31,301 nucleotides of DNA from a virus. Shown here one piece after another: positions 6,808 through 14,609 of this stretch. The translations under genes and the position numbers were made by a program. Under the pieces are notes generated by a model. That model had not been told where the DNA came from, made no database searches, and was given only the letters and a program-made list of their open reading frames with translations. Within the stretch, counting starts at the first letter, position 1; each line of letters begins with the position of its first letter. The stretch spans positions 1 to 31,301 of IMG/VR virus record IMGVR_UViG_3300024518_000519; one strand, written 5' to 3'.

Positions 6808-7868
6808 TGGCTAACAACACTTTTGTAGGATTTCCGCACGCAGGGCACAGCACTTCCCCCGGTGACCCTTTAGATTCTGATCAAGTCCAAGAGATTCAGC
6901 CTGTAACAACTTGGAGTCGGGATGGAGGTTACACCGTCACAAGGCGCTGGCGCGGGCCGATTGATTCACTTGTGGCATTTTCCGATGGTGGGACGGGAAA
7001 CAAAGACCATGCGGGGACTTATTTTACAGGCACTAGTGGCTTCCTGCTAGGTGGCGCAGGCAGGGACGGTGCAATATCCACCAACATAGAGAGGGAAGAA
7101 GGGGGGCAGCTTGGGGTTTTTAGTGCCACATGGGTAACCTCAAACATTGCGACCCGCCTTACCTCTGGAGGTCAAATGCCCTCAGATGGAAGCACCAGCG
7201 GCGACCTTTACCAAGAGTCAAGCATTTGGACGTTGGACGGGAATGACATAGAAAAGGATTTGTTTGATTGCCCTGTTTTGCAAGCTTGTGAGACAACTTT
7301 AGGTTCAAACGGGTTTCCAGCAAGAGCCAAAAAGGCGGTTGAGAACTATAAGGATGGGAAAGATAAAGATGGTGCCAATTTAGCAGACCCAACGGCGACA
7401 GTTTTCTTGTGGGACAGTTATTTAACGGCTTCGGAAGTTACAGCGTTGCAGGCAGCATCCTCGATTTTAGGTAACGGCAATCTGTTTATCGACCTGCGGG
7501 ATGTTTCTAACGATTCCTTCAAGGGTGTTGAAACTTTCTCTTTCAGTCAGTATGTTTTAAGGAATGTGAAGACTGTGCAATACACTTCGTCAATTATTCC
7601 AAGCTACACCAATGTCAACAACATTTGGACAACGGCAAACATCAAAACTTTAATGGCTGGGGAGACCAGAACAATTGAGCCGTCCACCACCTCCACATTG
7701 GACTACACGTTGCCCCTTCTTGGCGTGTTAGGAACTGTGCTTAATTTTTCAAAGTGGCTGTACCGCACCCCTGATGTTCAACAGTTAAACAATGGGAAGT
7801 GGCAGATTACAAAAGAATGGTGGGAGGCAGACGAAATAGCCACCAGTTGCTATAAGGCTTATGCATGA
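6807..7868 (+). CDS. Tail tip / baseplate protein, family unknown
   Basis: The protein has 353 residues and the ATG overlaps the tape-measure stop (TAATG). It begins MANNTFVGFPHAGHS. It is beta-rich with many Trp and Tyr (TTWSRDGGYTVTRRWRGP, SSIWTLDGNDIEKDLFDCP, WQITKEWWEADE). About residues 265-330 include a hydrophobic TLPLLGVLGTVLNF stretch. In this position, after the tape measure, distal-tail and hub proteins are expected. The motif set does not match a family I can name. The next gene overlaps by ATGA. Confidence 0.55.
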   Translation: MANNTFVGFPHAGHSTSPGDPLDSDQVQEIQPVTTWSRDGGYTVTRRWRGPIDSLVAFSDGGTGNKDHAGTYFTGTSGFLLGGAGRDGAISTNIEREEGGQLGVFSATWVTSNIATRLTSGGQMPSDGSTSGDLYQESSIWTLDGNDIEKDLFDCPVLQACETTLGSNGFPARAKKAVENYKDGKDKDGANLADPTATVFLWDSYLTASEVTALQAASSILGNGNLFIDLRDVSNDSFKGVETFSFSQYVLRNVKTVQYTSSIIPSYTNVNNIWTTANIKTLMAGETRTIEPSTTSTLDYTLPLLGVLGTVLNFSKWLYRTPDVQQLNNGKWQITKEWWEADEIATSCYKAYA

Positions 7869-8065
7869 TTCATAACTTCTCACCCATAACAGGCACGGGA
7901 AGAAAATCCCAAGCAATTAGGGAGTTGCAGAAGGCGGTGCGAAAGGTCACGTTGCAGCCCAGCAATGTGACAAAGGTAAATGTAACAACCAAAGGGACTC
8001 ATGTAACAGCAAGGGCGGGAGGCGCGGGTGGAGGAGGTCAAACCGTTGTCTGCCGATGGCTGTAA
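7865..8065 (+). CDS. Small basic Gly-rich protein in tail operon
   Basis: The protein has 66 residues, is basic in its first half (GTGRKSQAIRELQKAVRKVTL) and ends in a Gly-rich linker (ARAGGAGGGGQTVVCRWL). Its start overlaps the upstream stop (ATGA) and its end overlaps the following large gene by 10 bases, which supports a real coupled gene rather than a chance frame. A small adaptor in the tail tip is possible. No family is recognised. Confidence 0.55.
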   Translation: MIHNFSPITGTGRKSQAIRELQKAVRKVTLQPSNVTKVNVTTKGTHVTARAGGAGGGGQTVVCRWL

Positions 8066-11000
8066 ATTACACAGAAGCCACGCCGGTTGATGTAGATGAT
8101 GGGGTATTTTCACAAGACTACAACCGTTTAGCTTTAGCGTTTAATGATCGGCTAAAGAACGGGGTTGGCGACCCCACATGGCGGCTTCTTTGGTATGCTC
8201 ACTCGTTGGTGAGGGGCATGCGTAATCCTAACGGATTCTTGTATGCGGCAGAGGATGAGTGGTGGAAGGTTTATTCCCACATCAAGGTGGAATCGGGCAT
8301 CACTTGGCCCACGACATCGGCGGGAATGCCGGAGGGGGTTAATGTTGCTAATCCTCTCGGCGCTTTTATTTATGGCCTCGCGCCTACTGTAAACCATGAA
8401 GAAGGGAGAATAAACGGCTATGGGGAGTTTGACCCAACAGGAACCCCCTTGGCAACTGCACCAACTGGGGTGCCCTTGTTATTGTCTGATGGAGGGATTC
8501 ATGCCCCGGCAAACATTGCCGACTACTGGACACTCTCAAAATACCAAAGGGGAGCAGTCCCCAGCGACCTTTCAGATTATTCCGCAAGCAATGCAATCAA
8601 GGCATCGCAGGAGCACGGGCTAATCAACTACTCTAGCAGCGGGGTTTTCTTGCAAAATTATGGGGGATTCCTTCCCTCACCAAAGCTGGATGCGTCAGAC
8701 CCGATTTGTGATGATGGGTACACCCCAAATTACGACCTGAAGTTTACCAACTTGGTTGGGGGGAGTGATAAGGATTACAGCACTTGCCAGCCTGATGGCG
8801 TGATGTTTTATTTTGAAGGGTTCACCTCTTACAAAATTGTCAAATGGGATGGGACAACTGAAAGCCTCCCCCTGACGGATTACATAGAGGGGCCATACAC
8901 CGACAACGCCTACCTTCGCCGCTACAAGGGGCAACAGTTGAACGAGGTAATGAACTGGTTTGCGATGGAGTATCGGGCCAACGAAACAGAGAGGGAGGAG
9001 TCTGACATGAACCGCTATTCGTTGGGGTTCCAGTTCCAAGACTTTCTTACTCGCCAGTATTGCCTAGCCCCAGCTTACGGAGAGGTATCGTCTGGCGACA
9101 TAACTGCCGTCTACCCGACTTTTGAGCTTAGTGGGGGTGAAAGCGCCGGGACTTATCTTGACGTCACTACAGCGGGAAGCTACAGCGGCACGACTACCTA
9201 TACGGTTCCCGCTAAATTCACCTATGCGGCATTCTATGCCAAGACAAGCGGGGTGGGCGCAGGGGTTGTGACGGTTGAGGCTTTTAGTGGCTCAACTTCC
9301 TTAACGACTTTTACAATCACAGCAGTAGGAGGGACAACCGTTGACCACCTCAAGTGGTTCACCTCGGCGCATAACGAGGCAGATATTCGTTTCAAGCTCA
9401 AGACGGTGCTTCCTGCCAGCGTCACCATCAACATCGAGTGTGCCATGTTGCTGGAGTATAAGCCGACGATTTACGATGCTTATGTCTGCCTCCGCTTGGG
9501 CAGCACGGATGGGCCAACCTCAACATCGTTCGATAAAAGCGGGTACACCTTCAGCGACCCCAAGCAAATCAGCGACAACATTCTGGGCTATGGTTGCTTG
9601 ATTAGGGGGGTGGCGGGAATCCCCACCGCTGATGCCATTAACGAGAACCCCGTTTATGAGTCTGCTAGGCGATTGATTCACAACAATCTTCGCATGGCTG
9701 AGAGGCAGAGCCTTGTGGGCTACGAGGTTATTGGAGGAAAAAGCTATCTGCACTTTAAGAGGTTTGCGCGGGGGAAGTATTCTGAGGACTTGGATGTGTT
9801 TGAAGGAATTGCTCCACCGTCTGCCGAGGTGGCGAGTGGTGACTTGATAGAGGGGGAGGTCTACCAAGTTTGGAGCGCGGGAGGGTCTGGAACCATTACC
9901 TACAACAGCACGGTTTACAATCCCATCACAAGCGCGGGGCATTCCGGGGGGGAGATGGCTGGAACATTCTTCACAGCCGCAAGCGACAAGGCCTATGCGA
10001 TAAGCGGTGACGCCAAGGTAAGGGTGAGGAACGGCATTCGCTCTGTGCCCATTAAGGACAACAGGGCTGATCGGTTCCGGGGGCAAACCAATGAGTGGAC
10101 AACCCAACAAACCACCACAGTCTACAAGTTGTCAGATTCAAGCATCTACAAGGCTGATGCTTATGGAGACATCATGGGTTTTTTGACTGACCGTTGTGGG
10201 TTGCTTTCTTGTGATTGGTCAAGGATGAGTTGCCTTACTGGATTTGCCGACAGGAAAGAGGTAAACCTTCAAGTCAACTATGGGTCAAAGATGAGTCTGC
10301 GCCCGGAGAACCCAAGTGGCTACCGCTATGTTTTAGGGAGCCAATCTACAGGTGGATACAACACCAACTCGATGGTGTTAGCCGAGAACGCTGCATCTGC
10401 TGGGGAGGGGAACAAGAGGCACTACGAGAGTTGCCAGATTTACAAACCGGACAATGGGATTGAAGCGGTTTACATTGACCCAACCAGTTACTATGCGGGG
10501 TCTGACTACGATGTGATTGTGAAGCTCACCGGGAGGCTGGAAAACGAAACCTCCAAACCCACAGTCACAAATTCAAGCAGCGGGTGGTATGCCGCTTTTA
10601 CTGGCAGCTATGTTCCAAAGCGCAGAACAGATGAGAATGCCGTGCTTGAATACCTTTACCACATAGCAAGCTATGGGTCGGGGTCTATTACAGATTACAA
10701 TTGCATCCAGAAGATTGGGGACGTTGCTTATGACGCTTCGACTTCAAGCGGTTATTGGGGGAATGACTTTCATGGCAACTGTTACCCCCGGTTTTATTTC
10801 TCCAAGGCCGTGCGCCATGTCTGGAATGACACAAACGCAAGCTATGATGCAGCCGATTCCCTGACAACGGTGGACGAAATGCTGTACATGGAGTTTATCC
10901 TACAAGCCATTAGCTCCGGGTTCATTGATAAGGAAAGCACTTTGCGGTTTTCTTGCACGGATGAGAACAGGCTTTACGATTACACGTTCCCGAATCTCTG

Positions 11001-12567
11001 CTATCAAGCCCTCAAGATGACCAAATCGGAGGTGCCTTCTGAAGCGGTCACAAGGGCAACAGACACCTTTACTTGGGACGCAGACCCAAACGCCTTGTAT
11101 TCGCTGATGGGGGTGGATGGGTCAGGGAACGAAACCCTGTTCGCCAGTTCAGCCACTTCGCCCCATACCCAAACAGGGGTAGCAACATTCACCTCCTACA
11201 AAGCTTACGCCGGTTCAAGCAACAAGGAGAACCGCACAATAATTGATTTCACGCTGACTTACACAGGGGCAAACAATGATAACGTAATTACATTCTCAGA
11301 GGATAGTGCCGCCAATGTTCGCTATTATTTGATGGGGAGAACCCGCACAAGCGATAATTCTAACCCGTGGCTCTACTACACAGGGTCAGGTTGGTCTGCC
11401 TCTGAAAGCTCTGCCGAGGATGTAAGTTCCCCCACCACAATTGTCGCAGCTAATGTCAAAGACGAATACCGAGTTGAGGCTTTGGTTTTTGGTCGCAAGA
11501 GGTGGTTTGAATTTCTCCCTGCAACCTTGAGGCCAGACAATGCTCAAGGGTTCGGGCCACTCCCCAACACCAACCTCTATGCTAGGATTTTCAATAACCT
11601 CTGCAATGCGGTCAATTTGTTGGTGAGGGCAAGAATAGATTTGCCTTTCAATTACCAGAGTAGAGATAAAGAGGTTACATATCTAGGAACAGAGACAAGC
11701 GGAACAGGAACAACAACTCAAGCTGTTGGGGATCACAATTCCTATCCATACGATTATTCGTGCTCGGAGGGCACAACAAAGGTGGCGGCAGTTGATAACT
11801 TTCAACTAACCGTTGAGGCAGCAGGGGCAACCTTTGGGGGGGAGCCGGTTTCAGATCGCGCTTTTTACACGGGGGCAACGGCGTGGGGCGATGGGGGTGA
11901 TGCTGAGTCGCTCTACAGGTTCGGGTTTGGCCCATTCGTTGCATCTTGCACCCCCCCAAGCGGAGCTAATGTGGAGGGGCTTACCACCTCGGGTAATACT
12001 TTTGAAGCTGATGGATCAGGTTACTACAAGTTTTACATTATCTCCAGAAAGAACCAAGGGGAGCTTCGCATTAACGATGAAACCGACTCAGCGGAATCTG
12101 ACTATGCACTAAAATATGCGTTACCTAACTCGTGGAGATTGTCAAACGGCACCATAGAAGCCGAAGGGATTAGAGACTTGTTCGTGGGTAGCCCAAGCTT
12201 TTTGGGGGAGGAACATCATTCTTTAATTCGGTCAGTAATTGATAATGTGAACGGCACATTGCCGCTAAACCCCGGAACAGGAGGCTCCAACTACACGGGG
12301 GGGGTAAAGTACCGCGATATCACAGAGGATTTTTACAAGTGCGGTGTTTATGAGGGAGGAATTTTAATGGATGCGGTGAACTCCCCCTTGTATGGCAGCT
12401 TTACAACTGGCGACCTTTGTTACGATCAGCGTGATGTAAGCCCATACGGCAAGGTGTTCTCTTCGAGAGATAACCAATTAACAGCTACGTTTACGCCCTA
12501 TACCGACAAGCCGATGTTTGTTAAAATCCCCCTATTCTCCCGCAACTATCCAAACAACACTTACTGA
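8056..12567 (+). CDS. Very large tail-tip / host-contact protein (1503 aa)
   Basis: The largest gene in the window. The N-terminal 110 residues (FNDRLKNGVGDPTWRLLWYAHSLVRG...EDEWWKVYSHIK) are Trp-rich and look like a conserved anchoring domain of phage tail-hub proteins. Residues about 345-475 form a Thr/Ser/Gly-rich beta-sandwich insertion, and another such stretch (ATDTFTWDADPNALYSLMG...) lies near residues 1000-1060. Long aromatic-rich, low-Lys segments dominate the rest, as in receptor-binding or depolymerase-type proteins. No catalytic motif is identified. An eight-G run at 12297-12304 lies in frame. The one-base overlap with the next gene suggests coupling. It probably forms the central tip spike or fibre. 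Confidence 0.6.
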   Translation: MAVNYTEATPVDVDDGVFSQDYNRLALAFNDRLKNGVGDPTWRLLWYAHSLVRGMRNPNGFLYAAEDEWWKVYSHIKVESGITWPTTSAGMPEGVNVANPLGAFIYGLAPTVNHEEGRINGYGEFDPTGTPLATAPTGVPLLLSDGGIHAPANIADYWTLSKYQRGAVPSDLSDYSASNAIKASQEHGLINYSSSGVFLQNYGGFLPSPKLDASDPICDDGYTPNYDLKFTNLVGGSDKDYSTCQPDGVMFYFEGFTSYKIVKWDGTTESLPLTDYIEGPYTDNAYLRRYKGQQLNEVMNWFAMEYRANETEREESDMNRYSLGFQFQDFLTRQYCLAPAYGEVSSGDITAVYPTFELSGGESAGTYLDVTTAGSYSGTTTYTVPAKFTYAAFYAKTSGVGAGVVTVEAFSGSTSLTTFTITAVGGTTVDHLKWFTSAHNEADIRFKLKTVLPASVTINIECAMLLEYKPTIYDAYVCLRLGSTDGPTSTSFDKSGYTFSDPKQISDNILGYGCLIRGVAGIPTADAINENPVYESARRLIHNNLRMAERQSLVGYEVIGGKSYLHFKRFARGKYSEDLDVFEGIAPPSAEVASGDLIEGEVYQVWSAGGSGTITYNSTVYNPITSAGHSGGEMAGTFFTAASDKAYAISGDAKVRVRNGIRSVPIKDNRADRFRGQTNEWTTQQTTTVYKLSDSSIYKADAYGDIMGFLTDRCGLLSCDWSRMSCLTGFADRKEVNLQVNYGSKMSLRPENPSGYRYVLGSQSTGGYNTNSMVLAENAASAGEGNKRHYESCQIYKPDNGIEAVYIDPTSYYAGSDYDVIVKLTGRLENETSKPTVTNSSSGWYAAFTGSYVPKRRTDENAVLEYLYHIASYGSGSITDYNCIQKIGDVAYDASTSSGYWGNDFHGNCYPRFYFSKAVRHVWNDTNASYDAADSLTTVDEMLYMEFILQAISSGFIDKESTLRFSCTDENRLYDYTFPNLCYQALKMTKSEVPSEAVTRATDTFTWDADPNALYSLMGVDGSGNETLFASSATSPHTQTGVATFTSYKAYAGSSNKENRTIIDFTLTYTGANNDNVITFSEDSAANVRYYLMGRTRTSDNSNPWLYYTGSGWSASESSAEDVSSPTTIVAANVKDEYRVEALVFGRKRWFEFLPATLRPDNAQGFGPLPNTNLYARIFNNLCNAVNLLVRARIDLPFNYQSRDKEVTYLGTETSGTGTTTQAVGDHNSYPYDYSCSEGTTKVAAVDNFQLTVEAAGATFGGEPVSDRAFYTGATAWGDGGDAESLYRFGFGPFVASCTPPSGANVEGLTTSGNTFEADGSGYYKFYIISRKNQGELRINDETDSAESDYALKYALPNSWRLSNGTIEAEGIRDLFVGSPSFLGEEHHSLIRSVIDNVNGTLPLNPGTGGSNYTGGVKYRDITEDFYKCGVYEGGILMDAVNSPLYGSFTTGDLCYDQRDVSPYGKVFSSRDNQLTATFTPYTDKPMFVKIPLFSRNYPNNTY

Positions 12568-13070
12568 TGCCGGGATCACTTGCCATAACAACGAGCAACC
12601 TTCAGTCAGTTCAAATCACGATTGATGGAGGAACGAAGCCGGGAACGACTGGGCACTACAAGATAATGAGGAAGCCGAATGCGGCATCTACTTATCTGCA
12701 AGTTTTCAAAACCGAGCTTGCGGTGATCCATGACCACCCCCGCCCAAGGAGTACGGAGGGGGTGCTTGCCACCGACACGCAGTTGCTTTGGGATTACAAA
12801 GTTTATTCCTATATTACGGCAACGTCTTCTTATGACATAGGAATAGAAGACACCAACAGCACAGCGGGTTACGGGATTGCTGAAATTGATGAGACGTCAG
12901 GCGATGCCACAACCTACATTGACCCAAGTGGAGTTGCTGAACCAACCACAAGCGCCGGGACAATGGGCAACACCTACCTCGCTCAAGCTGAGTCCGTAAC
13001 CACCAATGCCTACGACAGAGATTCATGGACAACAACGAAGGTAATCCCGCTGGCGGCATCATCGGCATAG
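12567..13070 (+). CDS. Small tail-associated beta-rich protein
   Basis: The protein has 167 residues and overlaps the large tail gene stop by one base. Residues 10-90 (TSNLQSVQITIDGGTKPGTTGHYKIMRKPNA...LLWDYKVYSYITAT) read like a single Ig/fibronectin-III-like domain. Thr/Ser/Ala-rich repeats follow. Such domains often decorate tail tips and bind surface sugars weakly. Family not recognised. The last 46 bases overlap the next gene in another frame. Confidence 0.55.
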   Translation: MPGSLAITTSNLQSVQITIDGGTKPGTTGHYKIMRKPNAASTYLQVFKTELAVIHDHPRPRSTEGVLATDTQLLWDYKVYSYITATSSYDIGIEDTNSTAGYGIAEIDETSGDATTYIDPSGVAEPTTSAGTMGNTYLAQAESVTTNAYDRDSWTTTKVIPLAASSA

Positions 13071-13351
13071 ACCCAACCATTACCCCTCTGCGCTGGAAGC
13101 TCGATGCGAAGCCTACAATGCCCCCTAAAGGGCAGATGGCGAAGAATGCAGCGGGTTCCTTTGCTCGCAACCTAAAGTCCGTCATGGAGGGAAACTCAGT
13201 CAATGCCGACCCTGACGTAATTAAGAAACGAAAAGCCATTTGCAAAGAATGTGAACACATGAGCAATAACCGTTGTGCCAAGTGCGGGTGCTGGCTCCAG
13301 TACAAATCTATTCTCAGGGCTGAAAAGTGCCCTATTAACAAATGGGAATAA
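13025..13351 (+). CDS. Zinc-ribbon-type small phage protein
   Basis: The protein has 108 residues. The C-terminal part (residues 72-108) reads CKECEHMSNNRCAKCGCWL, then a basic stretch and CPINKW, giving at least five Cys in a CxxC...CxxC layout with a trailing CP. This is the pattern of a small treble-clef or zinc-ribbon domain found in many tailed-phage proteins of unknown role located near tail genes. The N-terminus is low complexity. It overlaps both neighbours (46 bases upstream, 10 bases downstream). Confidence 0.65.
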   Translation: MDNNEGNPAGGIIGIDPTITPLRWKLDAKPTMPPKGQMAKNAAGSFARNLKSVMEGNSVNADPDVIKKRKAICKECEHMSNNRCAKCGCWLQYKSILRAEKCPINKWE

Positions 13352-13620
13352 TTCCCTTAATAAGCACAATAAACTCTGTAGCCAGAGCGGTGCCAGAAAT
13401 TGCCGACCTGTGCGAAACCCTCATTAAGGTTGCCAAGGATTATGAAAGCGAAAGCAATAACCGAGATGCTCGCCAACGGTGGACTGATAAAAATGCCGCT
13501 ATTGATGCTGCTATTGGCAATGTGCAGCGGATGCCTGACCACGAAGCTGAACAACACGGACAGGTTGATAGCCCACCCGCAGTTCAAAGCTGCCGCCATT
13601 GCGGCTCCAGATTGGACTGA
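13342..13620 (+). CDS. Small helical protein overlapping a lipoprotein gene (possible inner spanin or accessory)
   Basis: The protein has 92 residues and its start overlaps the zinc-ribbon stop. The first 28 residues (MGIIPLISTINSVARAVPEIADLCETLI) are moderately hydrophobic. Residues 30-65 are a charged helix (KDYESESNNRDARQRWTDKN). The last 30 residues lie where the lipoprotein frame overlaps and look less constrained. The pair recalls overlapping Rz/Rz1 spanins, in which one protein has an N-terminal membrane helix and coiled coil and the other is a lipoprotein in another frame. Here the N-terminal segment is not a convincing transmembrane helix, so the call is tentative. Confidence 0.45.
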   Translation: MGIIPLISTINSVARAVPEIADLCETLIKVAKDYESESNNRDARQRWTDKNAAIDAAIGNVQRMPDHEAEQHGQVDSPPAVQSCRHCGSRLD

Positions 13621-13672
13621 GGATGCCCTCAAAACGATTGCCGACTTAGAGAGGGAGATTGAAGCCCAATGA
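13442..13672 (+). CDS. Lipoprotein, Rz1-like outer spanin candidate
   Basis: The protein has 76 residues from ATG 13442; ATG 13493 (MPLLMLLLAMCSGC) is an equally good start and would give a classical lipoprotein signal. The LLLAMCSGC run ends in a lipobox-type AMCSGC with Cys as the probable lipidation site, followed by LTTKLNN. The mature part of about 50 residues ends in a charged helix (EDALKTIADLEREIEAQ). It lies largely inside the 13342 gene in a different frame, an arrangement seen for Rz/Rz1. It implies an outer membrane if functional. Confidence 0.55.
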   Translation: MKAKAITEMLANGGLIKMPLLMLLLAMCSGCLTTKLNNTDRLIAHPQFKAAAIAAPDWTEDALKTIADLEREIEAQ

Positions 13673-13794
13673 AAAAGCCGAAACCCTCCAAAGCTAAAAA
13701 GCCTTCCCCCCTCAAAGGCGAGGAACTTTACCTTTCCCTGCAAAAGCAATGGAAGAACCACCGAGCTTTGCGCCGTAAGCCCCCCTCTAAATAA
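13669..13794 (+). CDS. 41-residue basic peptide, unknown
   Basis: Starts MKKPKPSKAKKPSPLKG, with the ATG overlapping the lipoprotein stop (ATGA), and ends RRKPPSK. It is very basic, with a Lys/Pro-rich first half and a short central helix (EELYLSLQKQWKNHRAL). Coupling to the upstream gene suggests it is translated. It is the last gene before the 520-bp non-coding region. Function unknown. Confidence 0.5.
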   Translation: MKKPKPSKAKKPSPLKGEELYLSLQKQWKNHRALRRKPPSK

Positions 13795-13859
13795 CTAACT
13801 TCCTTCAGGTTTCATTAAAACAAAGGGAATCAGTCTCTAAAATAACTACGCATAAAGGC

Positions 13860-13887
13860 TTGCATTGCGCTGTGCATATGTTATGCT
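13860..13887 (+). promoter_or_regulatory. Promoter candidate with palindromic operator over the -10
   Basis: TTGCAT (13860-13865) and TATGCT (13882-13887) are separated by 16 bases. The inverted repeat GCATA-TGT-TATGC (13874-13886) overlaps the -10 box, a usual place for a repressor site. It lies upstream of the early gene series and points rightward. Seen: the boxes and the repeat. Inferred: promoter activity and regulation. Confidence 0.4.
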
Positions 13888-14025
13888 GTTGTTTGTCAGG
13901 GGTAACCCAGACCAAGCTCAGGGACTTGTAAAAATCCCGCCCCAAAGGGGGGTGCGGTGGATGACTGACCGCACGGTCTACAAACGAGAGCCGATTCCCT
14001 AGCACCCTTGAGTGGAGGCTTTGGC

Positions 14026-14094
14026 ATGTTCCAAAGAAAATCCTCCCCATATCTCCGAAACGAGAGAGGGCAGCGAACGGGAAGGGTAAAATAA
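14026..14094 (+). CDS. Possible 22-residue leader peptide
   Basis: ATG at 14026 follows GTGGAGG (14011-14017) at 8-base spacing and opens a 22-codon frame (MFQRKSSPYLRNERGQRTGR...). The peptide is basic. Apart from the good ribosome-binding site there is no further support, so it may be a leader peptide or chance. Confidence 0.2.
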   Translation: MFQRKSSPYLRNERGQRTGRVK

Positions 14095-14163
14095 AACAAA
14101 CCCCAGCGGACTGCTAAATCCAAACGAATGTTAAAGGAGCAGAAAATCATCCCGTAAACAAAT

Positions 14164-14195
14164 AAGAGGCACAAGGGGTTCGCCCTTTGTCTCTT
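14164..14195 (+). other. Strong RNA hairpin with UUCG tetraloop
   Basis: Positions 14171-14178 pair with 14183-14190 (ACAAGGGG/CCCTTTGT, one G-U) around a TTCG loop. AAGAG (14164-14168) pairs with CTCTT (14191-14195) across a two-base bulge. The stem totals 13 bp with a very stable loop. Only a short pyrimidine run follows (CTCTTTC), so it may be a weak terminator, an attenuator or a leader structure for the early mRNA. Confidence 0.5.
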
Positions 14196-14318
14196 TCAGC
14201 ATTCACGGATTATTCCTAGCGGACGGGATTAACATTGTTCACCGCGCCTTGAATTGGAGCGCCAAGGCCGTTGAATGTTGAAAGAGGCAATTCCGCTTCA
14301 CTAAAAGAAAGGAACGAA

Positions 14319-14555
14319 ATGAAAACCATAGAAAAGAATAGCCCAGCGTATTTTATGGGGATAGCCCATTTGGAAGAGAAGATTGCGGCAGCTAAAGCGG
14401 CTGCAGCTAAAGCGATTGGGAACCCCCTAGAGGAAGACCTAACTTCTGTAAAAGGGAAGTCCGTCAAGGATTGCGCCCATGCCGCTTACATTCACATTCA
14501 GACCGTAGAAATAATACTGCGGGAACTGGAGGTCTTAAAGAGCTTAGAGGCTTAA
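14319..14555 (+). CDS. Small helical early protein, unknown
   Basis: The protein has 78 residues. The ATG at 14319 follows AGAAAGGAACGAA, the initiation cassette shared by several genes here, and is preferred to an upstream in-frame ATG. Composition is Ala/Lys/Glu-rich and helical (LEEKIAAAKAAAAKAIG, then TVEIILRELEVLKSLEA), predicting a helical hairpin. It is the first gene of the early series and is separated from the next by a GC-rich GAAA hairpin. Unknown family. Confidence 0.7.
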   Translation: MKTIEKNSPAYFMGIAHLEEKIAAAKAAAAKAIGNPLEEDLTSVKGKSVKDCAHAAYIHIQTVEIILRELEVLKSLEA

Positions 14556-14564
14556 GGCGAAAAC

Positions 14565-14584
14565 GGGGGAGGGAAACCTCCCCC
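14565..14584 (+). terminator. GC-rich hairpin with GAAA tetraloop (weak terminator or stability element)
   Basis: GGGGGAGG (14565-14572) pairs perfectly with CCTCCCCC (14577-14584) around a GAAA tetraloop. Only TT follows before CACCCC, so it lacks the T tract of a strong intrinsic terminator. It may reduce readthrough or protect the mRNA end between two early genes. Confidence 0.45.
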
Positions 14585-14609
14585 TTCACCCCAACAGAAA
14601 GGAACACAA

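Larger units (their letters stand above)
13795..14318 (+). other. Non-coding region between late and early genes
   Basis: About 520 bases with no convincing gene on either strand. It contains a promoter candidate with a palindrome over its -10 (13860-13887), a CCCC-AAA-GGGG hairpin (13940-13950), an inverted repeat TGCGGT/ACCGCA (13953-13973), a possible 22-codon reading frame (14026-14094) and a 13-bp UUCG-capped hairpin (14164-14195). Two minus-strand frames here lack protein-like composition. The region probably controls early transcription; a replication origin is an alternative. Confidence 0.6.

Noticed and set aside
13896-14174. Minus-strand frame of 92 codons in the non-coding region
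   Set aside because: Composition is not protein-like, there is no ribosome site and no other minus-strand gene exists. The overlapping minus frame at 13805-14050 was rejected for the same reasons.
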